In this document: positions 8,184 to 15,690 of the stretch, in pieces
How positions within the stretch are numbered: the stretch's first letter is position 1
How the letters are laid out: the number at the start of each line of letters is the position of its first letter
NCBI GenBank assembly: GCA_900753305.1
Contig: CAADYR010000028.1
Location: 1-64,000 of the forward strand
Source: Lachnospiraceae bacterium
GTDB taxonomy: Bacteria; Bacillota; Clostridia; Lachnospirales; Lachnospiraceae
Reading direction: 5' to 3'
DNA: 64,000 nt
The notes under the pieces: generated by a model
What the model was told of the DNA's origin: nothing
Seen by the model: the letters and a program-made list of their open reading frames with translations, nothing else
The model's database searches: none
Position numbers and translations under genes: made by a program

Positions 8184-8921
8184 ATGCTGAATATTGCTTT
8201 TTGCGATGATGATCAGGAGATTTTGAACCAATTGCAAAGTCTTCTGGATCAGTATCGTAAAGATAAAAATGTGTCAATTCAATGTTTATCATTTCAGAGT
8301 CCTTTGGAATTACTGGCGCAGATCGAGGCGGGTGTACGATTTGATATTCTGTTTCTGGATGTTATTATGCCTGGGGAGAATGGAATCCATGTGGCAGAGG
8401 AAATCAGGCAGTATGACAGTTCTTTGAAAATTATTTTCCTGACCTCTTCTTCGGAATTTGCGGTGCAGTCCTATACGGTAGGTGCCTATTTTTATCAGCT
8501 CAAGCCTATCTGGAATGAGAGTTTCTTCCGATTAATGGATTCTGTTATTTCCGAATGTGCCAAAGAACAGGAGAATAGTCTTATCCTGTGCTGTAAAAGC
8601 GGTATTACCAGGATTGATCTGAACAAACTGGAATATTGTGAAGTGATAGGACGTACTTTGACATTTCATCTGGAAAACGGACAGGTGCTGGAATGCATCG
8701 GAAGTCTGGATGAACTGAGCAGTCAGTTGACACCATATCATAATTTTATGCGTCCGCACCGGTCTTTTCTCATCAATATGGAATACATACAGAGTATATC
8801 CAGCAGAGCAATCACGATGACAAGTCTTGCACAGATTCCTATTCCACATGGTAAATGCTCCGACATTAAGAACGTATATCTGGAGTATGTATTTAATAGA
8901 AAGCAGGTTGTTATATCATGA
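8184..8921 (+). CDS. LytTR-family response regulator (AgrA/VirR type)
   Basis: DNA-binding response regulator, 245 aa. The receiver domain (about 1-120) has the acidic pocket CDDD (7-10) and the phospho-acceptor Asp59 in ILFLDVIMPG. The C-terminal half (about 135-235) is a LytTR DNA-binding domain with the typical RPHRSFLINMEYI block. Its end overlaps the kinase gene (ATGA, 8918-8921), so the two form one translational unit. LytTR regulators bind paired direct repeats about 21 bases apart. Possible sites of that geometry occur at 11682-11710 and 55385-55424, but linkage is not shown. Confidence 0.92.
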   Translation: MLNIAFCDDDQEILNQLQSLLDQYRKDKNVSIQCLSFQSPLELLAQIEAGVRFDILFLDVIMPGENGIHVAEEIRQYDSSLKIIFLTSSSEFAVQSYTVGAYFYQLKPIWNESFFRLMDSVISECAKEQENSLILCCKSGITRIDLNKLEYCEVIGRTLTFHLENGQVLECIGSLDELSSQLTPYHNFMRPHRSFLINMEYIQSISSRAITMTSLAQIPIPHGKCSDIKNVYLEYVFNRKQVVIS

Positions 8922-10189
8922 CGAATGTTATTTATTTAATGAACAGCGCTTCAGTGGGAATCTTTGGCATGATATTATCTGCATCTTTTTGTGATATTGT
9001 CTGGACAAAGCGCAGGCGGTTTGGACTTGTGGCAAGTATGTTTTTTATCCTGCTGATCCAGGCTATCATCTATCAGCAGACAAGTTCCGATATGGTCAGG
9101 TATCTGTATCCACTCATTACACATGCGCCACTGGCAGTAGTACTTAGTATTATGAACCAGGAATGGTTATGGTCGGTGATCGCAGTATTGACAGCCTACC
9201 TGTGTTGCCAGCTTAGAAGGTGGCTTGCTCTGGCAATTGTAGCGGTATTTCCCGGAATTTATGCGGGACAGTATATGGCGGAATTGCTGGTGACACTTCC
9301 AATATTGTTGTTTTTGATATATTTTGTATCTCCTTCGGTGCGTATGATCGCACGGGATACGAAGACGGTTCAGTTCCAGTTTGGAGTCATTCCCATGCTT
9401 GGATATGGATTCGATTACCTGACACGAATTTACACAGATTCCCTGTCAAAAGGTACTACGCTTGCGGTAGAGTTCATGCCTTTTGTATGTAGTGGCGCGT
9501 ATTTGTTTTTTGTACTGCGAACATCCAAAGAAAAAAAGATCCGCAGTCAGTTGGAACAGACCCAGGGGATATTGAATCTGCAGGTTGCACAGGCAGTCAG
9601 AGAAATAGACGCACTGAGAGAATCACAGAAGAGTGCCAGTACATATCGGCATGATCTGCGTCATCACATGCAATATCTGTTGAATTGTATGGAAAATAAC
9701 AGGCTGGAGCAGGCAGAGAACTATATTCATGAAGTTTGTTCCGAAATTGATGCTTACAAAGTTCAGAATTTCTGTGAGAATGAAACCGCGAACCTGATTT
9801 TGTCGGCTTTTGCAGACAAGGCATATAAACAGGGAGTATCCATGGAAATAAAGACGCAGATTCCGACCATACTCACGATATCAGAAAGTGACTTATGTGT
9901 ATTGTTGTCCAATGCATTGGAAAATGCATTACATGCATGTATACAGGTGCAGACAGAGGGATTGCCTGCGACCATAGATATTATGGCATATCAGCAAAAG
10001 GATAAGTTTTTTATTCAGATCAGGAATTCCTGTGTGGGAAAAGTTGATTTTGTGAATGAAATACCGGTGACTTCAAGAGCAGGTCATGGAATTGGTGTTC
10101 GAAGTATCTGTGCAGTAGTGGAACGTTATGGTGGAATTTATTCTTTTCGTGTTGATAGTGGGCAATTTGTTTTAAGAATATCACTATAA
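8918..10189 (+). CDS. AgrC-like sensor histidine kinase (GHKL ATPase)
   Basis: Membrane histidine kinase, 423 aa, and partner of the response regulator just upstream (4-base overlap). The first ~200 residues form about six hydrophobic membrane segments. The phospho-acceptor region is YRHDLRHHMQYLLN with His245, and the GHKL ATPase domain follows with an N-box (NALENALHAC, about 332) and G-box (AGHGIGVRS, about 388). This architecture is that of quorum-peptide sensors of the AgrC/ComD/BlpH class. No AgrB-like protease or clear peptide precursor lies beside it, so the ligand is unknown. Confidence 0.9.
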   Translation: MTNVIYLMNSASVGIFGMILSASFCDIVWTKRRRFGLVASMFFILLIQAIIYQQTSSDMVRYLYPLITHAPLAVVLSIMNQEWLWSVIAVLTAYLCCQLRRWLALAIVAVFPGIYAGQYMAELLVTLPILLFLIYFVSPSVRMIARDTKTVQFQFGVIPMLGYGFDYLTRIYTDSLSKGTTLAVEFMPFVCSGAYLFFVLRTSKEKKIRSQLEQTQGILNLQVAQAVREIDALRESQKSASTYRHDLRHHMQYLLNCMENNRLEQAENYIHEVCSEIDAYKVQNFCENETANLILSAFADKAYKQGVSMEIKTQIPTILTISESDLCVLLSNALENALHACIQVQTEGLPATIDIMAYQQKDKFFIQIRNSCVGKVDFVNEIPVTSRAGHGIGVRSICAVVERYGGIYSFRVDSGQFVLRISL

Positions 10190-10320
10190 ATATATTATCA
10201 GAATATTGACGATATTGATTGAAAATTATAAAATAAAATATATGCGAAAACTTAGGGCAGGGTATGCTGTGGACAGGGTTTGAAGGCATTATATGAAAAT
10301 CCGAAAAGGGGACATGAAAG

Positions 10321-11613
10321 ATGAACGATGAGAAGAAAAAAGATATGAATCGTAAACTTGTGGTTGCTGCGGTCATTGCATTTGCACCGGAACTGATCTG
10401 TCAGATTATTATTCTTGAACTTTTGCAAAAGGGAATTATCGGGATTACAGTTGCATTGCTTTTGACAATTGTAGCAATAGGAGCTGTTTTTGCAATGATT
10501 GTTGTATTATTGAAGGAACTGATGCTGCCAATCAAGGCTGCTATGTCAGGAGAAGACATAAACCAGTCTGACAGTAAAATTGCACAAAAGACACAGAAAA
10601 TGGCAGCACGTCAGGATGAACTGGGAGAGATCGTCAGAACTGTACAGAGTACATTTGGCGGTTTTACTCATACAATTGCCATGATCAAGCAAGCAACAGA
10701 AGAATTGTCTGCAGTTTCAGAAGAATTTTCGCAGACTTTTGATTCCATGGAACAAGTGGTTATGAATACCAGTACTGCTGTTGGCACAATTACTTCCAAT
10801 ACTTCTGTACAGGCTGAGAAAACACTGGACATTAAAACGAAAACAGATTCTATTGCAGTAGCAATTGATCATATTCTGGAAAATGTCAATGCTTTGACAG
10901 CAAGTGCGCAGGCTGTCAGTGAATGTAATCAATCAGCAACACAGATCATAGAAGAACTGATCAGGATCAGTAATGATAATGGTGAGTCTATCGAAGCAGT
11001 TCGTGACCAGACAGAGAAAACGAATCAGTCTGTACAGGAGATCCGTACAGTAACGGAGATTATTGCAGGTATTTCCAATCAGACCAATCTGTTGGCATTG
11101 AATGCAAGTATTGAAGCTGCAAGAGCAGGAGAAAATGGGAAAGGCTTTGCAGTTGTGGCAGAGGAAATCCGTACGTTGGCAGATCAGTCCAGACAGTCAA
11201 CGGAACAGATCAACCAGATCGTTAATGATCTGATCCAGAATTCGAGCATCAGTGTTGATATTACAAATAAAGTGTCTGAGGCATTCAGCAAGCAGGATGA
11301 AAAGATGCGGGATACCAAGGAAATCTTCACAAATCTCAATAGTGAGATCAACAGGGTAAGCTCTGCAATAGACGGCATTGGCACAGAAGTTTCTGATCTG
11401 GAGCAGCATAAGAATGTAATTGCAACGAGTGTAGACAGCCTTACTACTTTTGCTGAACAGAATGCAGATTATGGAACCAATGTAAGTCATGATATGAGTG
11501 ATCTGGAAACTGCGATGGTTTCCTGTAAAGACACTACTTCCAAGGTAGTCGGAGTATCAGAAGAACTGGTAGGAGAAATCCAGAAATTTCAGAAGATGCG
11601 TCTGGAGAAATAA
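10321..11613 (+). CDS. Methyl-accepting chemotaxis protein without periplasmic sensor
   Basis: Chemoreceptor, 430 aa. Two adjacent hydrophobic segments (about residues 12-60) with almost no external loop are followed by a signalling coiled coil. The conserved hairpin tip TNLLALNASIEAARAGENG lies near residue 255-275. There is no recognisable ligand-binding domain, so it may sense membrane state, work with a partner, or respond to an internal cue. The start has GGGGACATGAAAG upstream, a fair ribosome site. It follows the LytTR pair after a 131-base gap and is closed by its own terminator. Confidence 0.92.
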   Translation: MNDEKKKDMNRKLVVAAVIAFAPELICQIIILELLQKGIIGITVALLLTIVAIGAVFAMIVVLLKELMLPIKAAMSGEDINQSDSKIAQKTQKMAARQDELGEIVRTVQSTFGGFTHTIAMIKQATEELSAVSEEFSQTFDSMEQVVMNTSTAVGTITSNTSVQAEKTLDIKTKTDSIAVAIDHILENVNALTASAQAVSECNQSATQIIEELIRISNDNGESIEAVRDQTEKTNQSVQEIRTVTEIIAGISNQTNLLALNASIEAARAGENGKGFAVVAEEIRTLADQSRQSTEQINQIVNDLIQNSSISVDITNKVSEAFSKQDEKMRDTKEIFTNLNSEINRVSSAIDGIGTEVSDLEQHKNVIATSVDSLTTFAEQNADYGTNVSHDMSDLETAMVSCKDTTSKVVGVSEELVGEIQKFQKMRLEK

Positions 11614-11630
11614 AGATCATTATGATTTAT

Positions 11631-11659
11631 AAAAAAACAGGGTAGAACCTGTTTTTTTT
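11631..11659 (+). terminator. Intrinsic terminator after the chemoreceptor
   Basis: AACAGG (11636-11641) pairs with CCTGTT (11648-11653) around a six-base loop, preceded by an A run and followed by eight T. Confidence 0.8.
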
Positions 11660-11681
11660 ATGCTTTAATTTAAATTGCAGA

Positions 11682-11710
11682 GTCGATTCAGCGCATTTCA
11701 TGGTCGATTC
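11682..11710 (+). promoter_or_regulatory. Direct-repeat operator candidate, GTCGATTC x2 at 21-bp phase
   Basis: GTCGATTC occurs at 11682-11689 and 11703-11710, exactly two helical turns apart, about 90 bases before the lipoprotein gene. A TACAAT at 11745-11750 could be the -10 element, with no good -35, which is typical of activated promoters. This spacing is that of LytTR-type regulators, and such a regulator is encoded at 8184. Confidence 0.4.
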
Positions 11711-11800
11711 GTGACGAAAGATACAATTGTCAGTAAAAACACGTTACAATGTACTCATACAACTTAAAGAAATTTAAAGATTTGAAAGGAGATAAAAGTT

Positions 11801-12364
11801 ATGAAGAAAAAATTAGTATGTTTTATGTTGAGTTCTATGATGGTATTATCTTTGGCAGCATGTGGTGGCGAGGAAACAGCAGCAGATAGCACAGTGACTA
11901 CACAGGTAGAGGTCAGTGCACCATCAGATACCGTAGCAGACAGTGCATCATCAGATACTGTAGCAGAAGCAACAGACAGTGAATCAACAGATAGTACAGG
12001 GGTTTTGTACGGGCTGACAATGGAGGAAATACCTGACCTGGCAGATACGACATGGGATTTTGCCGGCGGTATGATCGATGGTACAGAGATGACAGAGGAT
12101 GAGTACAATACAGTATTGTCATCTACTTATGGTGGACAGCTTTCCTTTGTATTTGATGGAAATGGAAATGTACAGATGGTACAGGGCGGAGGTTCTCTCA
12201 ATGGAACTTATGAGGTCAGAGATGACGGACTTGTAGCGGTAGTTTTTGATAATAATGGAAGCAATCTGATATATGCATGCTTCTTCACAGACATGGATGG
12301 ATTAACGATGATAGCACTTTCCGATGATACAGGGGATAATGGAGTTTATTTTGTACAGCAGTAA
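11801..12364 (+). CDS. Lipoprotein with lipocalin-like C-terminal domain
   Basis: Secreted lipoprotein, 187 aa. The signal peptide MKKKLVCFMLSSMMVLSLAAC ends in a clear lipobox (LAAC, Cys21). A Ser/Thr/Asp-rich linker follows (about 25-65, with near repeats of SDTVA), then a compact beta-rich domain with alternating Gly and aromatic residues (FDGNGNVQMVQGGG, LNGTYEVRDDG, NGVYFVQQ). This resembles lipocalin-like or META-type domains, but I cannot name the family. The ribosome site GAAAGGAGA is good. It is the first gene of a compact four-gene cassette reaching 15647; the next start is 16 bases away. Confidence 0.88.
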   Translation: MKKKLVCFMLSSMMVLSLAACGGEETAADSTVTTQVEVSAPSDTVADSASSDTVAEATDSESTDSTGVLYGLTMEEIPDLADTTWDFAGGMIDGTEMTEDEYNTVLSSTYGGQLSFVFDGNGNVQMVQGGGSLNGTYEVRDDGLVAVVFDNNGSNLIYACFFTDMDGLTMIALSDDTGDNGVYFVQQ

Positions 12365-12380
12365 TTGAAAGGAGCACTGC

Positions 12381-12905
12381 ATGGGAGTTCTGATTATTGT
12401 TATTCTGCTGATCCTGTTGCTCTCCATATGGGTAATTTCCACGCAACGCAGGCTGACAGTAATGAGTGAAAATGTTGAAAGTGCCATGAATCAGATTGGA
12501 GTGCAGCTTTCCTCACGCTATGATATGCTGGTGGCGACTTTGAATCAGGCAGCAGACTATGATGTTCATATGGCATGTAATCTGATCGCAAAGGTGAACT
12601 TTCACAGATGTGTCATTACATCAGGATCTACAACGGGAGAGATTATGGAGCAGGAAAAAATGATTCAATCTGTATTGGATGAGATGGAGAAACTGGTCAG
12701 ACAGCATTCTGAGATAAAAGAAAATGATAATTACAGGAAGTTTATGGAAGCTGTAGACAGTTATGGAAGGATGCTGCAGACCAGTACTCTGATCTATAAC
12801 GATTCTGTTACCAAATTTAACAGAGCTGTCTGTATGATGCCCACAAAATTGATTGCGGGTATCATGGGATTCCAACAGTGCAGTTATCTGGAAAATATCA
12901 GATAA
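12381..12905 (+). CDS. LemA family membrane protein
   Basis: LemA-family protein, 174 aa. One N-terminal membrane helix (about 3-20) is followed by a helical-bundle domain with the typical pattern of LemA: an N-terminal repeat of paired helices, VESAMNQIGVQLSSRYDML, and a late conserved YNDSVTKFNRAV before the final helix. LemA proteins are widespread, anchored with the N-terminus outside, and of uncertain function. It starts 16 bases after the lipoprotein and ends 19 bases before the next gene, so these are one operon. Confidence 0.88.
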   Translation: MGVLIIVILLILLLSIWVISTQRRLTVMSENVESAMNQIGVQLSSRYDMLVATLNQAADYDVHMACNLIAKVNFHRCVITSGSTTGEIMEQEKMIQSVLDEMEKLVRQHSEIKENDNYRKFMEAVDSYGRMLQTSTLIYNDSVTKFNRAVCMMPTKLIAGIMGFQQCSYLENIR

Positions 12906-12924
12906 AAGGAAAGGACGGGAAAAT

Positions 12925-14802
12925 ATGAAAAGGAAGAAATGGTTGGCGTTAGGACTTACTGCTGCACTTGTTATGTCACCAGTCACCGGTGTATATGCGC
13001 AGGAAAGTGATGATTTATATGAGACTGTTGAAAGTGGAGATTATGACAGTAATAAAAAAAGTGATGCAAAAGATGAGGTGGCAGTACAGGCTGCAGAAAA
13101 TAGTAATATAGCAGCCAGTGGTGAAGGGATAACCGGTGAAACAGGGAAGAACACTACAGTTACAGGTAATGTAACAACAACGGGTGAGGCAGTCGATGGT
13201 GTTACGGCGGATGGTAAGAATACAACAGTAACAGTTAAGGGCAATGTAACAGTAAGCGGTACAGGAAGTGCCGGAGTGAGTGCCGATAATAATGCCACGG
13301 TAGAAGTTACAGGCAATGTGCAGGCAAAAGGTGATAACCAGACACATGAAGGACAAACAGGTGGTACTTATATTGATAAGTGGGCAGATGGAGTACAGGC
13401 AGACAATGGCTCTAAAGTAACTGTAGATGGTAATGTTACTTCCGAAAAGGGCAGGGCTATTGATTCCCATGGATCAGAGGTGACTGTAAATGGTAATGTA
13501 CATTCTGAAAAAGAATCTGCAATTAATGCCAGAGATGGCAGTACCATCACAATTGATGGAAGTGTATCTTCAAATGTTGGAATAAGCTTAGGTGGCATCA
13601 TAGAAACGACTGACAGTACTATTAAAATCACCAAGGACGTTAAAGCTAAGAATGCCTGGGGGATATTAGCCGGACCAGGAACCGATATAGAAGTAGGTGG
13701 TAATGTATCATCTGAAAAAGAAGCTGTTTATATTTCAGGAAAGGATGCATTGATCGTAGTAGATGGTAATGTTTATTCTACAAAAGGCTGTGCTATGGAT
13801 ATATTGGAACAGGCAGAAGCAACTGTAAAGGGTGATGTAACAGGAAATAAACTGGCAATCTGGATGGATAACTGTTCTAAACTTCAGTCATTAGGAAAAA
13901 TCAGTTCAAACGATGTGGGTATCCTTCTTAGTCTATACGATGCTCAGGGAACGGGGGAACTTGATCTTGGTACAATAGATGCCCAGACCGCTATCAGTAT
14001 TAATTATGGAGAATATAAAGATATAGATAAAATTCTGGCTGCTCTGCCTGAAATGACAGTTTACAAGATGAATGCAGATACTTTACTGCGCCTGTATACA
14101 GGAAGTGAAGGTCTTGGTTCAAAAGAAGTGAGCGATTTAGCTGAAAAAATCTTAATGGAAAAGCTTCAATATGCTATCAGAAAACAGGATACATCCAATG
14201 GTAAGATAAATATTGCAGGTGAATTAACCAAAGCAAAGGAAGGTCAGACATTGACATTCAGTGTCGTCGCAAATGATGGCTATGAGGTTGACAGTGTAAG
14301 TGCGGGCGATGAAATTATACCTGTAATTAAAAATGACAATGGTACTTATTCTGTAACAGTACCAAGAGGTGGTGGCATTGATATATCTGCAATCTTCAAG
14401 TCAATTAAGCAGGACTCGACCCCGGATCCAAAGCCTGCACCGGAACCATCTCCAACACCAGGAGCATCCATAATGTCAGTTACAGAGGAAACAGAGGTCG
14501 TAGTAATTCCACAATCCTGGTATTCTACGAAGCAACAGGAGTTCCAGCAGGTAGTTGAAACGATTCCGCAGAGTGGTGTATGTATTATAGAATCGGATAG
14601 TATGATCAGCTTTAATCGTAAAACTTTTGAGGCATTCAGCAGGAGATCTGACATAACATATGTTATAATTTATAAATGGAATGACAATACATATCAGACA
14701 GTGATTCCAGCCGGTTATCCGATAATGGATCTGCTGAATGAGGATGGATATTGTGGTTGTCTGTATCTGAACGCTGTGTTTGGTTCTGCTTTAATTGATT
14801 AG
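12925..14802 (+). CDS. Large secreted protein with GNV-repeat beta-solenoid
   Basis: Predicted exported protein, 625 aa from the ATG at 12925, which has AAAGGAAAGGACGGG upstream. The signal peptide MKRKKWLALGLTAALVM is cut near VYAQ. Residues ~60-340 hold about ten repeats of 22-30 aa centred on [TV]-V-x-G-N-V (TVTGNV, VKGNVT, VTGNVQ, VDGNVT, VNGNVH and so on), typical of a beta-solenoid. A domain with GYEVDSVSAGDE follows, then a Pro-rich linker (DPKPAPEPSPTPG) and a ~100-residue C-terminal domain ending GYCGCLYLNAVFG. There is no LPxTG anchor or membrane tail. It is probably a surface or matrix protein of unknown role. Confidence 0.85.
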   Translation: MKRKKWLALGLTAALVMSPVTGVYAQESDDLYETVESGDYDSNKKSDAKDEVAVQAAENSNIAASGEGITGETGKNTTVTGNVTTTGEAVDGVTADGKNTTVTVKGNVTVSGTGSAGVSADNNATVEVTGNVQAKGDNQTHEGQTGGTYIDKWADGVQADNGSKVTVDGNVTSEKGRAIDSHGSEVTVNGNVHSEKESAINARDGSTITIDGSVSSNVGISLGGIIETTDSTIKITKDVKAKNAWGILAGPGTDIEVGGNVSSEKEAVYISGKDALIVVDGNVYSTKGCAMDILEQAEATVKGDVTGNKLAIWMDNCSKLQSLGKISSNDVGILLSLYDAQGTGELDLGTIDAQTAISINYGEYKDIDKILAALPEMTVYKMNADTLLRLYTGSEGLGSKEVSDLAEKILMEKLQYAIRKQDTSNGKINIAGELTKAKEGQTLTFSVVANDGYEVDSVSAGDEIIPVIKNDNGTYSVTVPRGGGIDISAIFKSIKQDSTPDPKPAPEPSPTPGASIMSVTEETEVVVIPQSWYSTKQQEFQQVVETIPQSGVCIIESDSMISFNRKTFEAFSRRSDITYVIIYKWNDNTYQTVIPAGYPIMDLLNEDGYCGCLYLNAVFGSALID

Positions 14803-14816
14803 GAGGAGAGGTAATT

Positions 14817-15647
14817 ATGGGATTATTTACGAACAATAAGAAACTATGCCCCGTTTGTGGAAAGCCGACTCCTCGCTTTCTTGCAGCATCGGTAGAAGAT
14901 AAACCGCTTTGCAAAGAGTGTGCAGCCAAGATTGATCTTCCGAACGGTGCTTTGGAGAAAATGACATTGGACAACTTTATCAAATATACGAATTTCTATG
15001 ACGATAATCAGGTTCTGCGTGATGTATTCAAAGAAGATTATCATTATGACTTTGGTTTTCTGAGTGATACACTCAGAATTGATACAGTTCATCAGTTGTT
15101 CAGAATTAAAAGCCCGGATACATCATTTGTCATGCAGTCCGATAATCTGAAAAATTTCAGGATTCTTGAGGATACCAAACCCTTGTTTGAAGGGGATGCA
15201 AACGGTTTAAAATGCTATAAAAGTGAAGTCCCGGATCGTGTAAAGGCAATGTCTTCACAGATAGAGCAGTTCATGATTGAACGCAGGGATTATGAATGGA
15301 TGGAAAGAAGAGAAAAGATGGAGGAGGAGAGAAGGCAGAATAACAGACCCAATCAGGTATTACCTCCCGTAATTGATTCCAATAACAGACCGACGTCCAC
15401 ACACTTTTCTGAACCCAGATTCAATACACCGGGACCGGTAAAGAAATTCTATGTGGAAATTAATCTGAAACATCCATACTGGGGATCGATCAAATGGGAG
15501 ATCAAAGCACCTTCCTTTAACAGTGAACATCCCAGCGTAGAAGATTATCTGATTGATTATGATAACAAAGTAGATGAATTGAAAGAACTTGCAGAACATC
15601 TTATGAGAGTGGCAAATCCTGATGCAGGAGAAATCAGAGTAGAATAA
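14817..15647 (+). CDS. DUF4428-type zinc-ribbon protein
   Basis: Cytoplasmic-looking protein, 276 aa. It starts with a four-cysteine zinc ribbon (CPVCGKP at 13-19 region, then CKEC), as in DUF4428 proteins, followed by a folded domain (about 50-150) and a charged helix rich in Arg and Glu (about 150-185). The C-terminal domain includes FYVEINLKHPYWGSIKWEIK. There is no signal peptide. The ribosome site (AGGAGGAGAGG) is very strong, 14 bases after the solenoid gene, and the gene closes the cassette at a bidirectional terminator. The molecular function is unknown. Confidence 0.82.
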   Translation: MGLFTNNKKLCPVCGKPTPRFLAASVEDKPLCKECAAKIDLPNGALEKMTLDNFIKYTNFYDDNQVLRDVFKEDYHYDFGFLSDTLRIDTVHQLFRIKSPDTSFVMQSDNLKNFRILEDTKPLFEGDANGLKCYKSEVPDRVKAMSSQIEQFMIERRDYEWMERREKMEEERRQNNRPNQVLPPVIDSNNRPTSTHFSEPRFNTPGPVKKFYVEINLKHPYWGSIKWEIKAPSFNSEHPSVEDYLIDYDNKVDELKELAEHLMRVANPDAGEIRVE

Positions 15648-15651
15648 TAAA

Positions 15652-15690
15652 AAGAGAAACGCATTAGATGTGGTCTAATGCGTTTCTTTT
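15652..15690. terminator. Bidirectional terminator containing the stop codon of the opposite gene
   Basis: GAAACGCATTAGA (15656-15668) pairs perfectly with TCTAATGCGTTTC (15674-15686) around a five-base loop. T runs on both strands make it work in both directions. The stop codon of the minus-strand EAL gene (15675-15677) lies within the stem. Confidence 0.9.

Noticed and set aside
10240..10281. Short ORF of 13 codons (MRKLRAGYAVDRV) between the kinase and the chemoreceptor, considered as a pheromone peptide.
   Set aside because: There is no ribosome site, signal or processing motif, and no AgrB-like gene nearby.
13000..13500. Long minus-strand open frames opposite the GNV-repeat protein.
   Set aside because: They have repetitive Thr/Cys/Ile composition caused by the repeats in the real gene, with no ribosome sites and no known motifs.
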